From an uncultured Mucilaginibacter sp. (GTDB lineage: Bacteria; Bacteroidota; Bacteroidia; Sphingobacteriales; Sphingobacteriaceae), in contig CAIPFE010000028.1 of assembly GCA_903864275.1 (NCBI GenBank), forward strand, positions 279,921-343,920: DNA of 64,000 nt, read 5' to 3'. The notes beneath the pieces were generated by a model. The model was given only the letters and a program-made list of their open reading frames with translations, searched no databases and was not told where the DNA came from. Positions 8,185 to 17,237 of the stretch are shown here, piece after piece (the stretch's first letter is position 1; every line of letters starts with the position of its first letter). The translations under genes and the position numbers were made by a program.

Positions 8185-8568
8185 TCATAAGGCGCTCTTA
8201 CCCGAAAGCAGATTATATTCCCGCTGTTCGTTCATAAAAAAGGGCCTGATCTCAACGGTACCATTGATATCCAATATCGGGCAGCCATGCGCTAAAGTAA
8301 TGGCGTCTTCTAAATTTTCAGCTTTAACAACTATGAACCCATTTAGCCGCTCTCTTATTTCAACGAAGGGCCCGTCGGTAATAACACCGCCTGCTTTAAG
8401 CACTTTGCCCTGTGAATTAAGACGGATGCCCATATTGTTTAGTTTTCCCTGGGCCGCCACGCCGCCAAACCAATCGTCCCATTTTTTAAAGATCGCTTTC
8501 ATTTCAGTTGCCGAAACCTGGCTATCATCAGAGTCAGGTTGCCGGAATAATAATACGAAGTCTTCCAT
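8185..8568 (-). CDS. YCII-related DGPF-domain protein (ECF42 partner)
   Basis: A 127-residue protein of the YCII-related/DGPF family. The motif DGPFVEIRERLNGFIVVKAENLEDAITLAHGCP is diagnostic. The N-terminus MEDFVLLFRQPDSDDSQVSATEMKAIFKKWDDWFGGVAAQGKL is typical, including the RQP and W positions. DGPF proteins are the conserved partners of ECF42 sigma factors, usually as targets or co-operonic genes; their biochemical role is not established. It is first in a two-gene operon, ending 9 nt before the sigma start. Confidence 0.9.
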   Translation of the reverse strand: MEDFVLLFRQPDSDDSQVSATEMKAIFKKWDDWFGGVAAQGKLNNMGIRLNSQGKVLKAGGVITDGPFVEIRERLNGFIVVKAENLEDAITLAHGCPILDINGTVEIRPFFMNEQREYNLLSGKSAL

Positions 8569-9095
8569 TTTGTTAATTTTTAATGAATATATGAATTACG
8601 TTCCATAAGAACCGACACCGGTAAAATTGGACATCTTTGGAAAATTTTTTTTATTGCTCCCGAAATGACCCTGTTCAGCACAAACCACCGGGGAGCCCCA
8701 AAAAAGCAATTTTTTCAATTTATTTGCAAACCTCTTATTTAACTAAAAGTTAAATAGTTAAACCTGTTTTCATTTATAACATGGTTGCCAGATGGGTTGT
8801 TTATGAAATTGGTGGGCAATATTCATCAGATAAAAGCGTCTTAGTTGTGTAAAAAGTGGCTAATGGAATTTATTTTAATCTGTTTGAACAGGGTAATAAA
8901 ACACCATTTAAATATTAACTGTAAGTTACAAAAAAGGCATTTTTATTGATAAATTAAATGGCAGATCAGCCATCGGTTCCAGGGGAACTATTTTATTTAA
9001 GCCGGTTAGGCCCGGCGTTGAATGCATATAAGCTTTTTTTATGTGCCCTAAATACGCAGTACTATAAATTTTATATAAACTCTAAAAATCAGATT
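8569..9095. other. Noncoding divergent region with a small inverted repeat
   Basis: About 530 nt separate the divergent DGPF (-) and DUF892 (+) genes. It is AT-rich with several A/T runs. An 8-bp inverted repeat, ATTTAACT-AAA-AGTTAAAT, occupies 8738-8756 and could be an operator or a weak hairpin. The ORF track extends the DUF892 frame up to 8958, but that part has no family similarity. No other gene is evident. Confidence 0.5.
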
Positions 9096-9608
9096 ATGGA
9101 AACACAAACAATGAAAGCAACAAATTTAAAACTCAAGGAGTTTTTTGTTGACCAGTTAAAGGATATCTATTGGGCTGAAAAGAAACTGGCAAAAACATTG
9201 CCTAAATTGCAGGATGCAGCAACAACACCTGAATTGAAGGACGCCTTTGGCCAGCACCGCCACCAGGCACAAACACATGTTGAGCGGCTGGAGCAGGTAT
9301 TTGGCATGGTTAACGAAAAAGTCGACTCGACTAAATGCTCAGCAATAGCCGACATTGTTGACGAGGGCCAGGATATTATTGAAGAAACAAACAAAGGCAC
9401 CGCGCAACGGGATACAGGCCTTATTTTTGCCGGTCAGAAGGCCGGGCACTATAAAATTGCCACCTATAATGGGTTGGTTAACCTGGCTAAAAACATCGGC
9501 TTTAATAATGCGGCAGACGTTTTAAGGAAGACGCTTGCCGAGGATAGAGAAGCAGATTCCGTACTGACGAGGATCGCCGAAAACAATGTAAATTACCAGT
9601 TAAATTAG
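9096..9608 (+). CDS. DUF892 (YciE/YciF-like) ferritin-like protein
   Basis: I place the start at 9096 (METQTMKATNLKLKEFF), 46 codons inside the 216-residue track ORF, because the family begins here and the upstream 138 nt look noncoding. The resulting 170-residue protein matches the DUF892 ferritin-like family: FFVDQLKDIYWAEKKLAKTLPKL, then the helix with HRHQAQTHVERLEQVF and later FAGQKAGHYKIATYNGLVNLA. Glu and His in these helices correspond to the diiron site of ferritin-like bundles. YciF-like proteins are linked to stress responses; iron binding is inferred. A strong terminator follows. Confidence 0.85.
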   Translation: METQTMKATNLKLKEFFVDQLKDIYWAEKKLAKTLPKLQDAATTPELKDAFGQHRHQAQTHVERLEQVFGMVNEKVDSTKCSAIADIVDEGQDIIEETNKGTAQRDTGLIFAGQKAGHYKIATYNGLVNLAKNIGFNNAADVLRKTLAEDREADSVLTRIAENNVNYQLN

Positions 9609-9646
9609 AATATTAAGTCACATTAGTTTATTCTAGTTTAATCTGC

Positions 9647-9681
9647 AAAGCCAGTATTCTTTAATGGATACTGGCTTTTTC
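9647..9681 (+). terminator. Rho-independent terminator after the DUF892 gene
   Basis: AAAGCCAGTAT pairs with ATACTGGCTTT (11-bp perfect stem, 10-nt loop) followed by a T-rich tract. It lies 39 nt beyond the stop of the DUF892 gene. Its sense is +, although the A-run on the left could also allow use from the minus strand by the converging gene. Confidence 0.85.
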
Positions 9682-9735
9682 TTTGTTGCACATGTGGTCG
9701 GCGTTAGAAAATTATTATTTAACCTTCCCGTTGCG

Positions 9736-10971
9736 CTAAAGCTTTTTAACCACGAAAAGGTACTGGGGTTTATTGTTAAGTTGAGACAGAACGATAGACA
9801 TTGAATACTTCGAATTGGCATATTTAGTCACTCCCTCTGCTTTTGTCACCAATTCACGGGGAGTGTACTTGTATTTATTTAGCGAGGCCTTAATAGCTTC
9901 ATAATTATAAGCGGATGAAGTTGAGAAAGTGGCTTGATTTTCATTAACATATTTTATTACATAGGCAGCAATATCATTATTGATAAAATTGTATTTGTTT
10001 GTCAGGTAGTCGGATTCACCGTCAACCCGGAATTGTTTCGATGTTAGAAGGGCCTTTGCAGCTTTTGCGCTATAAGCGCTAAGCTGCTGCAACTGTGGTA
10101 ATGTTAACAAGCCTGCCGCTGCACGCGGAATTGGCGTTATATTTTCTTTGGCCTTTTCAGGAACTACCACTGAATTATGGGTTGCCGCTATGTTTTCTTT
10201 TGCCTTGTCCGGAGCTGCTCCCGGATGAGGGGCTGGCGCTATATTGTCTTTTGCCTTCCCCGGGACGGCCGTCGAACGAGGGGTTAACGCTATATTATCT
10301 TTGGTCTTTCCCGGTAAGCCCGCTGAATTAGGGGCAGGTGCTTTATTGTTTTTGGCCTTTTGAGGAGCTGCCACCGAACGAGGCGTTGGCGCTATTTTAT
10401 CTTTGGGCTTTTCCAAGGCAACCCCTGAATTCGGGATTGGCGCTACATTGTCTTTGGGCCTTGGCGCTATATTATCTTTGGCCTTTTCCGGGACTGGCCG
10501 GTTAACAATTTGATGCCCGTCGTTAGCTTTTGAACCTGTTACCGTTACTTTAACTAAAAACCCGCCCCTGTTACGAAACGGATCATTATCGTTTACCATT
10601 AGTTTCAGGTACCCTGCCTGGTCAGCCGTTAACGGATTATCGGGGTCTGCCATAACCCAATCATCATTACCTACTTTATACAGTAAGGCGCCATAAGGAA
10701 AAACAGGGTCCATGCAACGATCAGGAAAGCCTTCCATACCGTCCGGCCCTGCCGAACCGGTAATTCCGTGGAAAACCATTTTTCCTGATGCTGTAACCTG
10801 TACTACATCACCAATCTTTATTTTCACGTAAGTTTTTTTGAGACGTGTGCTTACACTAAATGTGTAGCGGCTTTTTACGAAACTGTTTTGAGCGTTGCAG
10901 GTAATTGAATAGACAGAGAGTAATAAAATTGCAAGAATATATTTCCGTACCTTATTTTGTGCCCTGTTCAT
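9736..10971 (-). CDS. Secreted protein with PA-IL/LecA-like domain and tandem 17-residue repeats
   Basis: A 411-residue protein with an N-terminal signal peptide ending near CNAQ (residues 25-28). Residues about 36-150 form a beta-rich domain (VKIKIGDVVQVTASGKMVFHG, then GPDGMEGF and LTADQAGYLKLMVND) resembling LecA/PA-IL-like galactose-binding modules seen in hydrolase accessory domains. Residues about 155-290 contain roughly eight degenerate copies of a 17-residue Pro/Lys/Ala unit of the type KAKDNIAPxPxSxAxPx. The C-terminal 110 residues (LPQLQQLSAYSAKAAKALLTSKQFRVDG) are mostly helical and unassigned. The repeat segment may be a flexible linker or wall-spanning spacer. Carbohydrate binding is inferred, not shown. 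Confidence 0.7.
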   Translation of the reverse strand: MNRAQNKVRKYILAILLLSVYSITCNAQNSFVKSRYTFSVSTRLKKTYVKIKIGDVVQVTASGKMVFHGITGSAGPDGMEGFPDRCMDPVFPYGALLYKVGNDDWVMADPDNPLTADQAGYLKLMVNDNDPFRNRGGFLVKVTVTGSKANDGHQIVNRPVPEKAKDNIAPRPKDNVAPIPNSGVALEKPKDKIAPTPRSVAAPQKAKNNKAPAPNSAGLPGKTKDNIALTPRSTAVPGKAKDNIAPAPHPGAAPDKAKENIAATHNSVVVPEKAKENITPIPRAAAGLLTLPQLQQLSAYSAKAAKALLTSKQFRVDGESDYLTNKYNFINNDIAAYVIKYVNENQATFSTSSAYNYEAIKASLNKYKYTPRELVTKAEGVTKYANSKYSMSIVLSQLNNKPQYLFVVKKL

Positions 10972-11289
10972 ATTATAGCTTAAGTATTTGAATATCTAAA
11001 TATATAAATATACTTAAATAATTCACATAGAATTTAAAGCAAATCAGTTGATTTCCTCGCTTTGGAAACGAGTGAGAAATTCTCGGGGACTTGGTATTTA
11101 ATTTACACCGGTAAAAAAGCAACTGAAATTTGCAGTCCGAAGTTCAGCTATACCCGGCTAGCATTTATTGGTTAGTGAAAGTGCCTGGTTGAAGGGAGCT
11201 ACTTTCCGACAAATAATTACGCCTCCGCAATTGGTCTCAAAAGAGCTCCTGCGAAGGCGTAAGTAACAAATAATGCGGTAAACAACGAC
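10972..11289. other. Noncoding gap of 318 nt, holding a MITE-like hairpin
   Basis: The gap separates the start of the repeat protein from the stop of the alcohol dehydrogenase; both genes are on the minus strand. The part next to 10971 is very AT-rich (promoter-like). Near the dehydrogenase end is a 13-bp inverted repeat described separately. No ORF with coding character was seen. Confidence 0.5.
11209..11274. repeat. Hairpin flanked by 9-bp direct repeats (MITE-like or terminator)
   Basis: TTACGCCTCCGCA (11217-11229) and TGCGAAGGCGTAA (11250-11262) are inverted repeats with one mismatch around a 20-nt loop. The same 9-mer, ACAAATAAT, flanks the structure at 11209-11217 and 11266-11274 in direct orientation, like a target-site duplication. 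The hairpin lies just after the alcohol dehydrogenase stop and could also serve as its terminator, though without a clear T-run. Confidence 0.45.
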
Positions 11290-12333
11290 TTACAAAGTAG
11301 CCATGTCAATTACAAAACGGTAACGGACATCACCTTTCACCATACGGTCGTAGGCGTTTTGTATGTCTTTGATGTCAATCATCTCAATATCCGAAACGAT
11401 GTTATTAGCGGCGCAATAGTCCAGCATTTCCTGGGTTTCTTTAATGCCGCCAATGCCCGAACCCGCCAGGCTTTTCCGGCCGTCGAGTAAGCTAAATGCT
11501 TTTATTTCAGCTGCATTCGGCGGAACGCCAACGCAAATATGTGTCCCGTTGGTTCTCAATAACGATAGGTACATATTGAAATCGTGTTCAGCCGAAACGG
11601 TATCTAAAATAAAATCAAAAGTTCCTTTGGCTGCTTTTACCTGCGCTTTGTCGGTTGTAACTACAAAGTGATGTGCGCCCAGCCTTTTAGCGTCCGCTTC
11701 TTTTTTTGGTGATGTACTTAATACAGTTACCTCTGCCCCAAAGGCCACGCCGAATTTAACAGCCATGTGCCCTAGGCCGCCGAGGCCAAGTACAGCCAGT
11801 TTATGGCCTTTGCCAACTTTCCAATATCTTAAAGGCGAGTAGGTGGTGATACCTGCGCACAATAAAGGCGCAACAGCAGCAAGGTCTGCATCTTTTGAAA
11901 TGTGCAGTACAAAGTCTTCGTTAACCACGATGGTGTTTGAATACCCGCCATAGGTAGGTGTTTTATGGTCCTGCTCCAAACCATTATAGGTTTGCGAGCT
12001 GCCTTTGAGACAGTATTGCTCCAGATCCTGTTTACAGTTTTCGCAAACACGGCATGAATCGACCATACAGCCTGTGCCTGCCAGGTCGCCGACTTTGAAT
12101 TTTTTAACGTGGTCGCCCACTTTTATTACGCGGCCGACAATTTCGTGGCCGGGCACCATAGGAAATATACCCGGGAACCAGTCGTTTTTTATCTGGTGAA
12201 GATCAGAGTGGCAAACGCCGCAAAATAAAATGTCGAATTGCACATCATGCGCGCCAACCTCACGCCGTTCAAATGTCCAGGGCGCGAGGGGCGTTTTTTC
12301 GTCCTGCGCTGCATAAGCTTTTGTTTCAATCAT
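11290..12333 (-). CDS. Zinc-dependent NAD(P) alcohol dehydrogenase (YahK/cinnamyl-type)
   Basis: A 347-residue medium-chain dehydrogenase. Catalytic zinc ligands are the Cys in FCGVCHSD and the His in PMVPGHEIVG, with the second Cys in the LLCAGITTYSP region. Structural zinc is held by the four Cys in CRVCENCKQDLEQYC. The Rossmann dinucleotide motif is LGLGGLGHMAVKFG. The order and spacing match the YahK/cinnamyl-alcohol-dehydrogenase branch, broad-specificity NADPH-dependent aldehyde reductases. The length is normal and all ligands are present, so it should be active; the natural substrate is unknown. Single gene. Confidence 0.92.
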   Translation of the reverse strand: MIETKAYAAQDEKTPLAPWTFERREVGAHDVQFDILFCGVCHSDLHQIKNDWFPGIFPMVPGHEIVGRVIKVGDHVKKFKVGDLAGTGCMVDSCRVCENCKQDLEQYCLKGSSQTYNGLEQDHKTPTYGGYSNTIVVNEDFVLHISKDADLAAVAPLLCAGITTYSPLRYWKVGKGHKLAVLGLGGLGHMAVKFGVAFGAEVTVLSTSPKKEADAKRLGAHHFVVTTDKAQVKAAKGTFDFILDTVSAEHDFNMYLSLLRTNGTHICVGVPPNAAEIKAFSLLDGRKSLAGSGIGGIKETQEMLDYCAANNIVSDIEMIDIKDIQNAYDRMVKGDVRYRFVIDMATL

Positions 12334-12576
12334 GGTAGTGTGAATTTTGTTTTTGCGAATATAGCAATGAGGTGGTTGATTGAAAGGATGGGGGCAAGAA
12401 GTTACATTTTGGTGATGAAATTGAACCAGGAGTTTAACGCTAAGTCAACGAACAAACTTCAGCAAAGTGGCTATCCTCATTTTTTACCGTGCCAGTCCGG
12501 CTGATTTAAAATACCGTTAAAATACCCCTTTTTCAAGTGCATGTTTTTTGCTAAATTTAAGCAAAACTAAAACCTT

Positions 12577-14631
12577 ATGAACTCATGGTATACAACCGAA
12601 GGCGCACCTTTCCCGATGGGTGTTTCTTATATACAGGCTGAGGATGCCTATAATTTCGCGCTCTACTCAAAAAATGCCGGGCAGGTAAACCTGCTATTGT
12701 ACAACAGCGCGTCATTTACCGTTCCGGTAGTCACAAAACTGCTCGATTTTAATGTGAATAAATCCCAACGCATCTGGCATTGCCGTATGCCAGCCGCACA
12801 GCTTAACGATGCTATTTATTATGCTTACCAGGTTTTCGGCAACCTTGATATTCCCGATGAACCTGCTTATTGGCAGCATTTCGACCCGGATAAGATTCTA
12901 CTCGACCCATATGCCCGCGAAGTATTTTTCCCGCCTTGTTTTGATCCGGTTGCAGCCTGCCAGCCCGGTAGTAATGCCGGCAAAGCGCCTTTAGGGTTTA
13001 TTCCGGCCGCGACTAACGTTTTCGACTGGCAAAATGATGATATTGTAAAGCATGAAGGCGACCTGGTGATCTACGAAATGCACGTCCGGGGCTTTACTAT
13101 GGGTGCGGGTAGCGGTATAGACCCGGAGATACAGGGAACGTATGCCGGTGTTACCGCGAAAATCCCCTACTTAAAATCTCTTGGCATTACCGCTGTTGAG
13201 CTTATACCCTCGCACCAGTTCGATCCTTCCGGCGATAATTACTGGGGTTATAATACGCTCAATTTCTTCGCGCCTCACCAGGAATATGCCTCGGATAAAA
13301 CTCCGGGCGGCCAGATCAGTGAATTTAAAACGATGGTTCGCGAACTGCACAAGGCAGGTATCGAAGTAATAATGGATGTGGTCTTTAACCATACAACCGA
13401 AGGTGATATTAACGGCCCGGTTTATAGCTTTAAAGGGATCGACAACAGCACCTATTATCTGTTGAGTGATAATACAAGTAATCCTTATGATAATTATTCG
13501 GGTACAGGTAACACCATGCGTACGGGTCATCCCGTAGTACAAAAACTGATTGTCGATAGCCTGCTGTATTGGGTAAAAGAAATGCATGTCGATGGTTTCC
13601 GCTTCGACCTGGCTTCCATCTTTTCGCGCACTTCTGAACCCACCTCGGCCGAACCTCCTATTTTCGCCCAATTAAATGCTGATGAAGATTTTCAGCAGGT
13701 ACGCTTAATTGCCGAACCATGGGACGCAGGGGGCACTTACCAGCTCGGGCGTGGCTTTCCGGGCAACAGCTGGGCGCAGTGGAACGGCCAGTACCGCGAC
13801 GATATCCGCAGCTTTGCAAAAAGTGATGCTGGCATGTTGGGCACCGCCATTACCCGTATTTATGGCAGCGACGATATTTTCCCCGGCGACCTGATGAATG
13901 CTTATCATCCGTACCAGAGCATTAATTTTATCAACTGTCATGATGGGTTTACCCTTTACGACCTGGTTGCCTATAACGACAAACATAACGAAGCCAACGG
14001 ACAGAACAATACCGACGGCAGCGACGATAACCACAGCTGGAACTGCGGCTGGGAAGGAGACAGCAATGTTCCGCCCGATGTAATGGTTTTGCGTTACCGG
14101 CAGGCCAAAAACCTGTTGACCCTACTGATGCTGAGCAATGGCACCCCCATGTTTGTGGCGGGTGATGAATTTTTGCATACCCAGTTCGGCAATAACAACC
14201 CCTACAATCAAAACAATGCCAACAGCTGGCTCGACTGGACGCGGCTAAACACTATGCTGGAGCATTATGATTTTACAGTGCAGCTCATCAAATTTCGCAA
14301 AACCTATACCCTCATCAGCCGCAGCCGCTATTGGCGCAGTGACTTTGTTACCTATGGTTTCGATGGAAATGCCATCGATTACAGCGATCCAACGCTGTTT
14401 TATTTTGCTTACCACCTCACTGACAGCACCGGCAGCGACAACGAATTGTATGTAATGATAAATGTCGGCTGGAACCCGCAAAACTTTACCATAGCCATCC
14501 CTGGCCCATGGAAACAACTGATCAATACCTACCTTGGCGCCGGGCAGGATATTACGCTGGATAACCCTCTGGTGATAAGTCAGACGGGTTATTTGGTAGG
14601 GGAGCGGTCGGTGGTGGTGCTGGGGAGGTAA
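12577..14631 (+). CDS. glgX: Glycogen debranching enzyme GlgX-like (isoamylase-type GH13)
   Basis: A 684-residue cytoplasmic enzyme. The N-terminal 130 residues (FPMGVSYIQAEDAYNFALYSKNAGQVNLLLYN) form the CBM48/isoamylase N-domain; the barrel follows with the GH13 regions VIMDVVFNHTTEGD, VDGFRFDLASIF (nucleophile Asp), LIAEPWDAGG (acid/base Glu) and FINCHDGFTLYDLV (transition-state Asp). It hydrolyses alpha-1,6 branches of limit dextrins during glycogen breakdown. The start at 12577 places the N-domain as usual. The gene stands alone in the window; no other glycogen genes are nearby. The preceding 243 nt contain no convincing gene. Confidence 0.92.
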   Translation: MNSWYTTEGAPFPMGVSYIQAEDAYNFALYSKNAGQVNLLLYNSASFTVPVVTKLLDFNVNKSQRIWHCRMPAAQLNDAIYYAYQVFGNLDIPDEPAYWQHFDPDKILLDPYAREVFFPPCFDPVAACQPGSNAGKAPLGFIPAATNVFDWQNDDIVKHEGDLVIYEMHVRGFTMGAGSGIDPEIQGTYAGVTAKIPYLKSLGITAVELIPSHQFDPSGDNYWGYNTLNFFAPHQEYASDKTPGGQISEFKTMVRELHKAGIEVIMDVVFNHTTEGDINGPVYSFKGIDNSTYYLLSDNTSNPYDNYSGTGNTMRTGHPVVQKLIVDSLLYWVKEMHVDGFRFDLASIFSRTSEPTSAEPPIFAQLNADEDFQQVRLIAEPWDAGGTYQLGRGFPGNSWAQWNGQYRDDIRSFAKSDAGMLGTAITRIYGSDDIFPGDLMNAYHPYQSINFINCHDGFTLYDLVAYNDKHNEANGQNNTDGSDDNHSWNCGWEGDSNVPPDVMVLRYRQAKNLLTLLMLSNGTPMFVAGDEFLHTQFGNNNPYNQNNANSWLDWTRLNTMLEHYDFTVQLIKFRKTYTLISRSRYWRSDFVTYGFDGNAIDYSDPTLFYFAYHLTDSTGSDNELYVMINVGWNPQNFTIAIPGPWKQLINTYLGAGQDITLDNPLVISQTGYLVGERSVVVLGR

Positions 14632-14671
14632 ATATGGCGGGGGAACTGTAGAATCTACTCCCACAAAAAAT

Positions 14672-14719
14672 CGGGCAACTCTCGTCACCCGGCCCCATTA
14701 TAGTTGATTGATTTAGTTG
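14672..14719. repeat. 48-bp exact direct repeat, copy 1 (includes hairpin)
   Basis: These 48 bases are identical to 15641-15688. The first part forms, on the minus strand, a GC-rich hairpin (CGGGTGAC-GAGA-GTTGCCCG) followed by T residues, so it can terminate transcription of the membrane-protein gene at 14782-15384. The remaining TTGATTGATTTAGTTG portion is not needed for a terminator, which argues that the segment was duplicated as a block. Confidence 0.85.
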
Positions 14720-14781
14720 TTTTTTTAGTTTTGAAGTCGGAAAAGTCCGAAGCTTTTTGAAAGTTGGCAAATCTCCCGGAT

Positions 14782-15384
14782 TCAATAATGCCTTGACCTC
14801 CCGGGACGTAATAGTTCGGGCGGAGTAACTTCAACCAGGATATCCATTAATTTTTCTTTAAGCGCCGGATCGAAATAATCAGATACAATATAGGCCTCCT
14901 TTTCTTTATCCTTTACGAGAAACATCTTATCACCTAAAGCCCTGGTAAACATCGATGGATTGCCGGTTTTACGAATTTTCAATTCATTTATCTTAAATTC
15001 TAAATGATCTGACTGAGTTTTATCGCTAAAAGGCAGATTGTATGTAAAAGGTGTAACTGATATTTTATCATCTGTTATTGACACCCGATTTGCAATTGTT
15101 AATATAATTGACTGCGTCATCTTAACATTATAATGAAATACCCAGGATGCAAACAACACGAAGATAATTTCAGTCAATACAAAACCAAGATTTACAACAT
15201 GCCCGGATATGCGAAAGAATGTCATTGAATATAATATAGTGGCGCACAATAAAAGGAAAATTTTGTTTACTAATTGCCCTTTTATTTTAGCAATTATATT
15301 GTGCAGCATGGCTGATGCTTCAAAACTCAAGCACCCGTTATAATGTAAAACAGGTTTAAATTCCATGTTTGGCGATTGGTTCAA
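14782..15384 (-). CDS. Hypothetical membrane protein bracketed by direct repeats
   Basis: A 200-residue protein I do not recognise. Two hydrophobic helices (about 38-56, KIFLLLCATILYSMTFF, and 64-84, LGFVLTEIIFVLFASWVF) form a hairpin, followed by a 110-residue soluble domain with alternating strands (SITDDKISVTPFTYNLPF, DHLEFKINELKIRK) and a terminal helix. This layout resembles small bacterial PH-like/YcxB-type membrane proteins, but similarity is only structural impression. An alternative start is the Met at MEFKPV, six codons in. The gene is enclosed by the two copies of the 48-bp repeat. Confidence 0.55.
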   Translation of the reverse strand: MNQSPNMEFKPVLHYNGCLSFEASAMLHNIIAKIKGQLVNKIFLLLCATILYSMTFFRISGHVVNLGFVLTEIIFVLFASWVFHYNVKMTQSIILTIANRVSITDDKISVTPFTYNLPFSDKTQSDHLEFKINELKIRKTGNPSMFTRALGDKMFLVKDKEKEAYIVSDYFDPALKEKLMDILVEVTPPELLRPGRSRHY

Positions 15385-15758
15385 TGGTAAAGTATCTTTT
15401 GTTTGCCCAGATATTTTCTTAAATCTGCACCGGATAGTTTTTTAATATCGAAACTTATTTTATCCTTAATTCCAGCTAATTACCGGATGACAGTTTTTCC
15501 TGATTTAGTTCTTAAAAATTTGAATGTGAATATTCGAAAGTATGCAATTAAATTGGTTTTGTCCCCGGCATGGACACCCCGAAAGTATGAAAAATAGTTG
15601 CCTGCAGTTTTATGATAAGTTTTGGGATAATTAAAAAAACCGGGCAACTCTCGTCACCCGGCCCCATTATAGTTGATTGATTTAGTTGCTTATTTTACAA
15701 TGGTTTATGGACTATCGACCATGGACTCTCCACTATGATTATGAACCATGGACTCTCC
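15385..15758. other. Noncoding gap of 374 nt downstream of gltD
   Basis: The interval between the membrane-protein start and the gltD stop carries copy 2 of the 48-bp repeat and short repeated words (ACCATGGACTCTCC type) close to gltD. The 64-codon track ORF at 15403-15597 lacks family features, has no visible ribosome-binding context and is probably chance. Confidence 0.5.
15633..15688 (-). terminator. gltBD rho-independent terminator within 48-bp repeat copy 2
   Basis: On the minus strand, CCGGGTGAC-GAGA-GTTGCCCGG (15640-15661) forms a 9-bp stem with two G-U pairs, followed by seven Ts (15633-15639). It lies about 100 nt after the gltD stop and is the natural end of the gltB-gltD transcript. 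Bases 15641-15688 are identical to 14672-14719. Confidence 0.8.
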
Positions 15759-17237
15759 TTAAAAACACTGCTCAAATTGGTTCACTGCATCTTTGCTTTC
15801 CAGCACCGACCGGCCCATCAAAAACTCGTCCACTTTACGGGCTGCTTCGCGCCCTTCGGAGATGGCCCACACTACAAGGGATTGCCCCCTCCGCATATCG
15901 CCTGCGGCGAAAACTTTGCTCACGTTGGTACGGTAAAGGCCTTCTTTGGCTTTTACATTTTTACGGTCATCAAGCGCCACACCCATGCTCTCCACCATCC
16001 CTTCATGCTGCGGGAATAAAAATCCCATTGCGAGGAAAACTCTCTGGCAAGCAATTTCGCGTTCAGATCCTTCTACCTTTTGAAATTTAATAGGGCGGTT
16101 CATCACGTCAAGTTCCCAGGTTACATCAGTTACCCTGATAGCGCGCAGGTTGCCGTCTTTATCACCCAAAAACTCTTCGGTATTTATGCCCCAAAAACGG
16201 TCAACGCCTTCTTCGTGGCTGCTGGTTGTTTTCAGGATCATAGGATAGGTTGGCCATGGCATGTGAGTGGTGCGTTGCTCGGGCGGCTGCATCATTACCT
16301 CAAATTGTTTAATAGAGTTTGCACCCTGGCGGTTTGACGTGCCTACACAATCAGAGCCGGTATCACCGCCACCTATCACCACTACATCCTTGCCGGTAGC
16401 TAAAATATCCTCTCCATCAAATTCTATATCGCTAACGCGTTTGTTTTGCTGCTTCAAAAAATCCATCGCGAAATGGATGCCTTTTAATTCCCTGCCGGGA
16501 ATAGGGAGGTTACGTGGAATAGTTGATCCGCCCGCCAACACTACCGCATCATTTGTGCGGACTATTTCGTCGGCGGCAATATCTTTGCCTACTTCGGTGT
16601 TGCATTTAAAAACCACACCATCTTTTTGCATTATTTCAATACGGCGTTCAACTACCCATTTCTCAAGTTTAAAATCGGGTATACCATAACGCAGTAAGCC
16701 ACCGGGACGGTCGTCACGCTCGTAAACGGTTACTGCATGACCCGCTTTGCTCAATTGCGCAGCAGCAGCCAGCCCAGCTGGGCCTGACCCAACCACAGCA
16801 ACCTTTTTGCCTGTTTTGATCAATGGCGCTACCGGTTTAACCAGGTTTTTTGAATAAGCTATCTCGATAATATGTTTCTCAATTTCTTCAATAGCTACCG
16901 CTGGTTTATTGATCCCAAGCACGCAGGCCGACTCACAGGGAGCGGGGCATATCCTCCCGGTAAACTCAGGGAAGTTATTAGTGGACGAAAGAATATGGTA
17001 AGCTTCTTCCCAGTTTTTACGATAAACTGCATCGTTAAATTCAGGGATGATATTACCCAGCGGGCATCCCGAATGACAAAAAGGTATGCCGCAATTCATA
17101 CAGCGCGCCGATTGCTGGTTTAGCTTTTCGTCGGTGTATAAATGAACAAATTCGTTATAATTCTTTACGCGTTCTGCAACGGGCGCCTTTTCAGGAAGCT
17201 CCCTGCCAAACTCCTTAAATCCTGTCGCTTTTCCCAT
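15759..17237 (-). CDS. gltD: Glutamate synthase small (beta) subunit
   Basis: A 492-residue flavoprotein. The N-terminal region carries the low-potential iron-sulfur cysteines ([16 protein letters not shown] and [12 protein letters not shown]). The FAD-binding motif is [14 protein letters not shown] (about 150-165) and the NADPH-binding motif [11 protein letters not shown] (about 290). The final [19 protein letters not shown] is the second FAD contact. The subunit oxidises NAD(P)H and passes electrons to GltB. Its ATG overlaps the gltB stop by one base (TAATG), showing translational coupling. Length and motifs are normal. Confidence 0.97.
   Translation of the reverse strand: MGKATGFKEFGRELPEKAPVAERVKNYNEFVHLYTDEKLNQQSARCMNCGIPFCHSGCPLGNIIPEFNDAVYRKNWEEAYHILSSTNNFPEFTGRICPAPCESACVLGINKPAVAIEEIEKHIIEIAYSKNLVKPVAPLIKTGKKVAVVGSGPAGLAAAAQLSKAGHAVTVYERDDRPGGLLRYGIPDFKLEKWVVERRIEIMQKDGVVFKCNTEVGKDIAADEIVRTNDAVVLAGGSTIPRNLPIPGRELKGIHFAMDFLKQQNKRVSDIEFDGEDILATGKDVVVIGGGDTGSDCVGTSNRQGANSIKQFEVMMQPPEQRTTHMPWPTYPMILKTTSSHEEGVDRFWGINTEEFLGDKDGNLRAIRVTDVTWELDVMNRPIKFQKVEGSEREIACQRVFLAMGFLFPQHEGMVESMGVALDDRKNVKAKEGLYRTNVSKVFAAGDMRRGQSLVVWAISEGREAARKVDEFLMGRSVLESKDAVNQFEQCF

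Noticed and set aside
8003-8608. 201-codon + strand ORF opposite the sigma factor and DGPF genes
   Set aside because: Entirely antisense to two genes with strong family motifs; the translation has no recognisable domain.
10107-10505. Possible CRISPR-like array in the repeat gene
   Set aside because: Repeats are degenerate, in frame with the coding sequence and have no regular unique spacers; no cas genes nearby.
12238-12504. 88-codon + ORF upstream of glgX
   Set aside because: Overlaps the start of the alcohol dehydrogenase gene on the opposite strand and shows no domain features.
13171-13671. 166-codon minus ORF inside glgX
   Set aside because: Shadow of the debranching enzyme, which carries all GH13 motifs in the + frame.
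15403-15597. 64-codon + ORF in the gap before gltD
   Set aside because: No family features, atypical composition and no operon context; probably chance.
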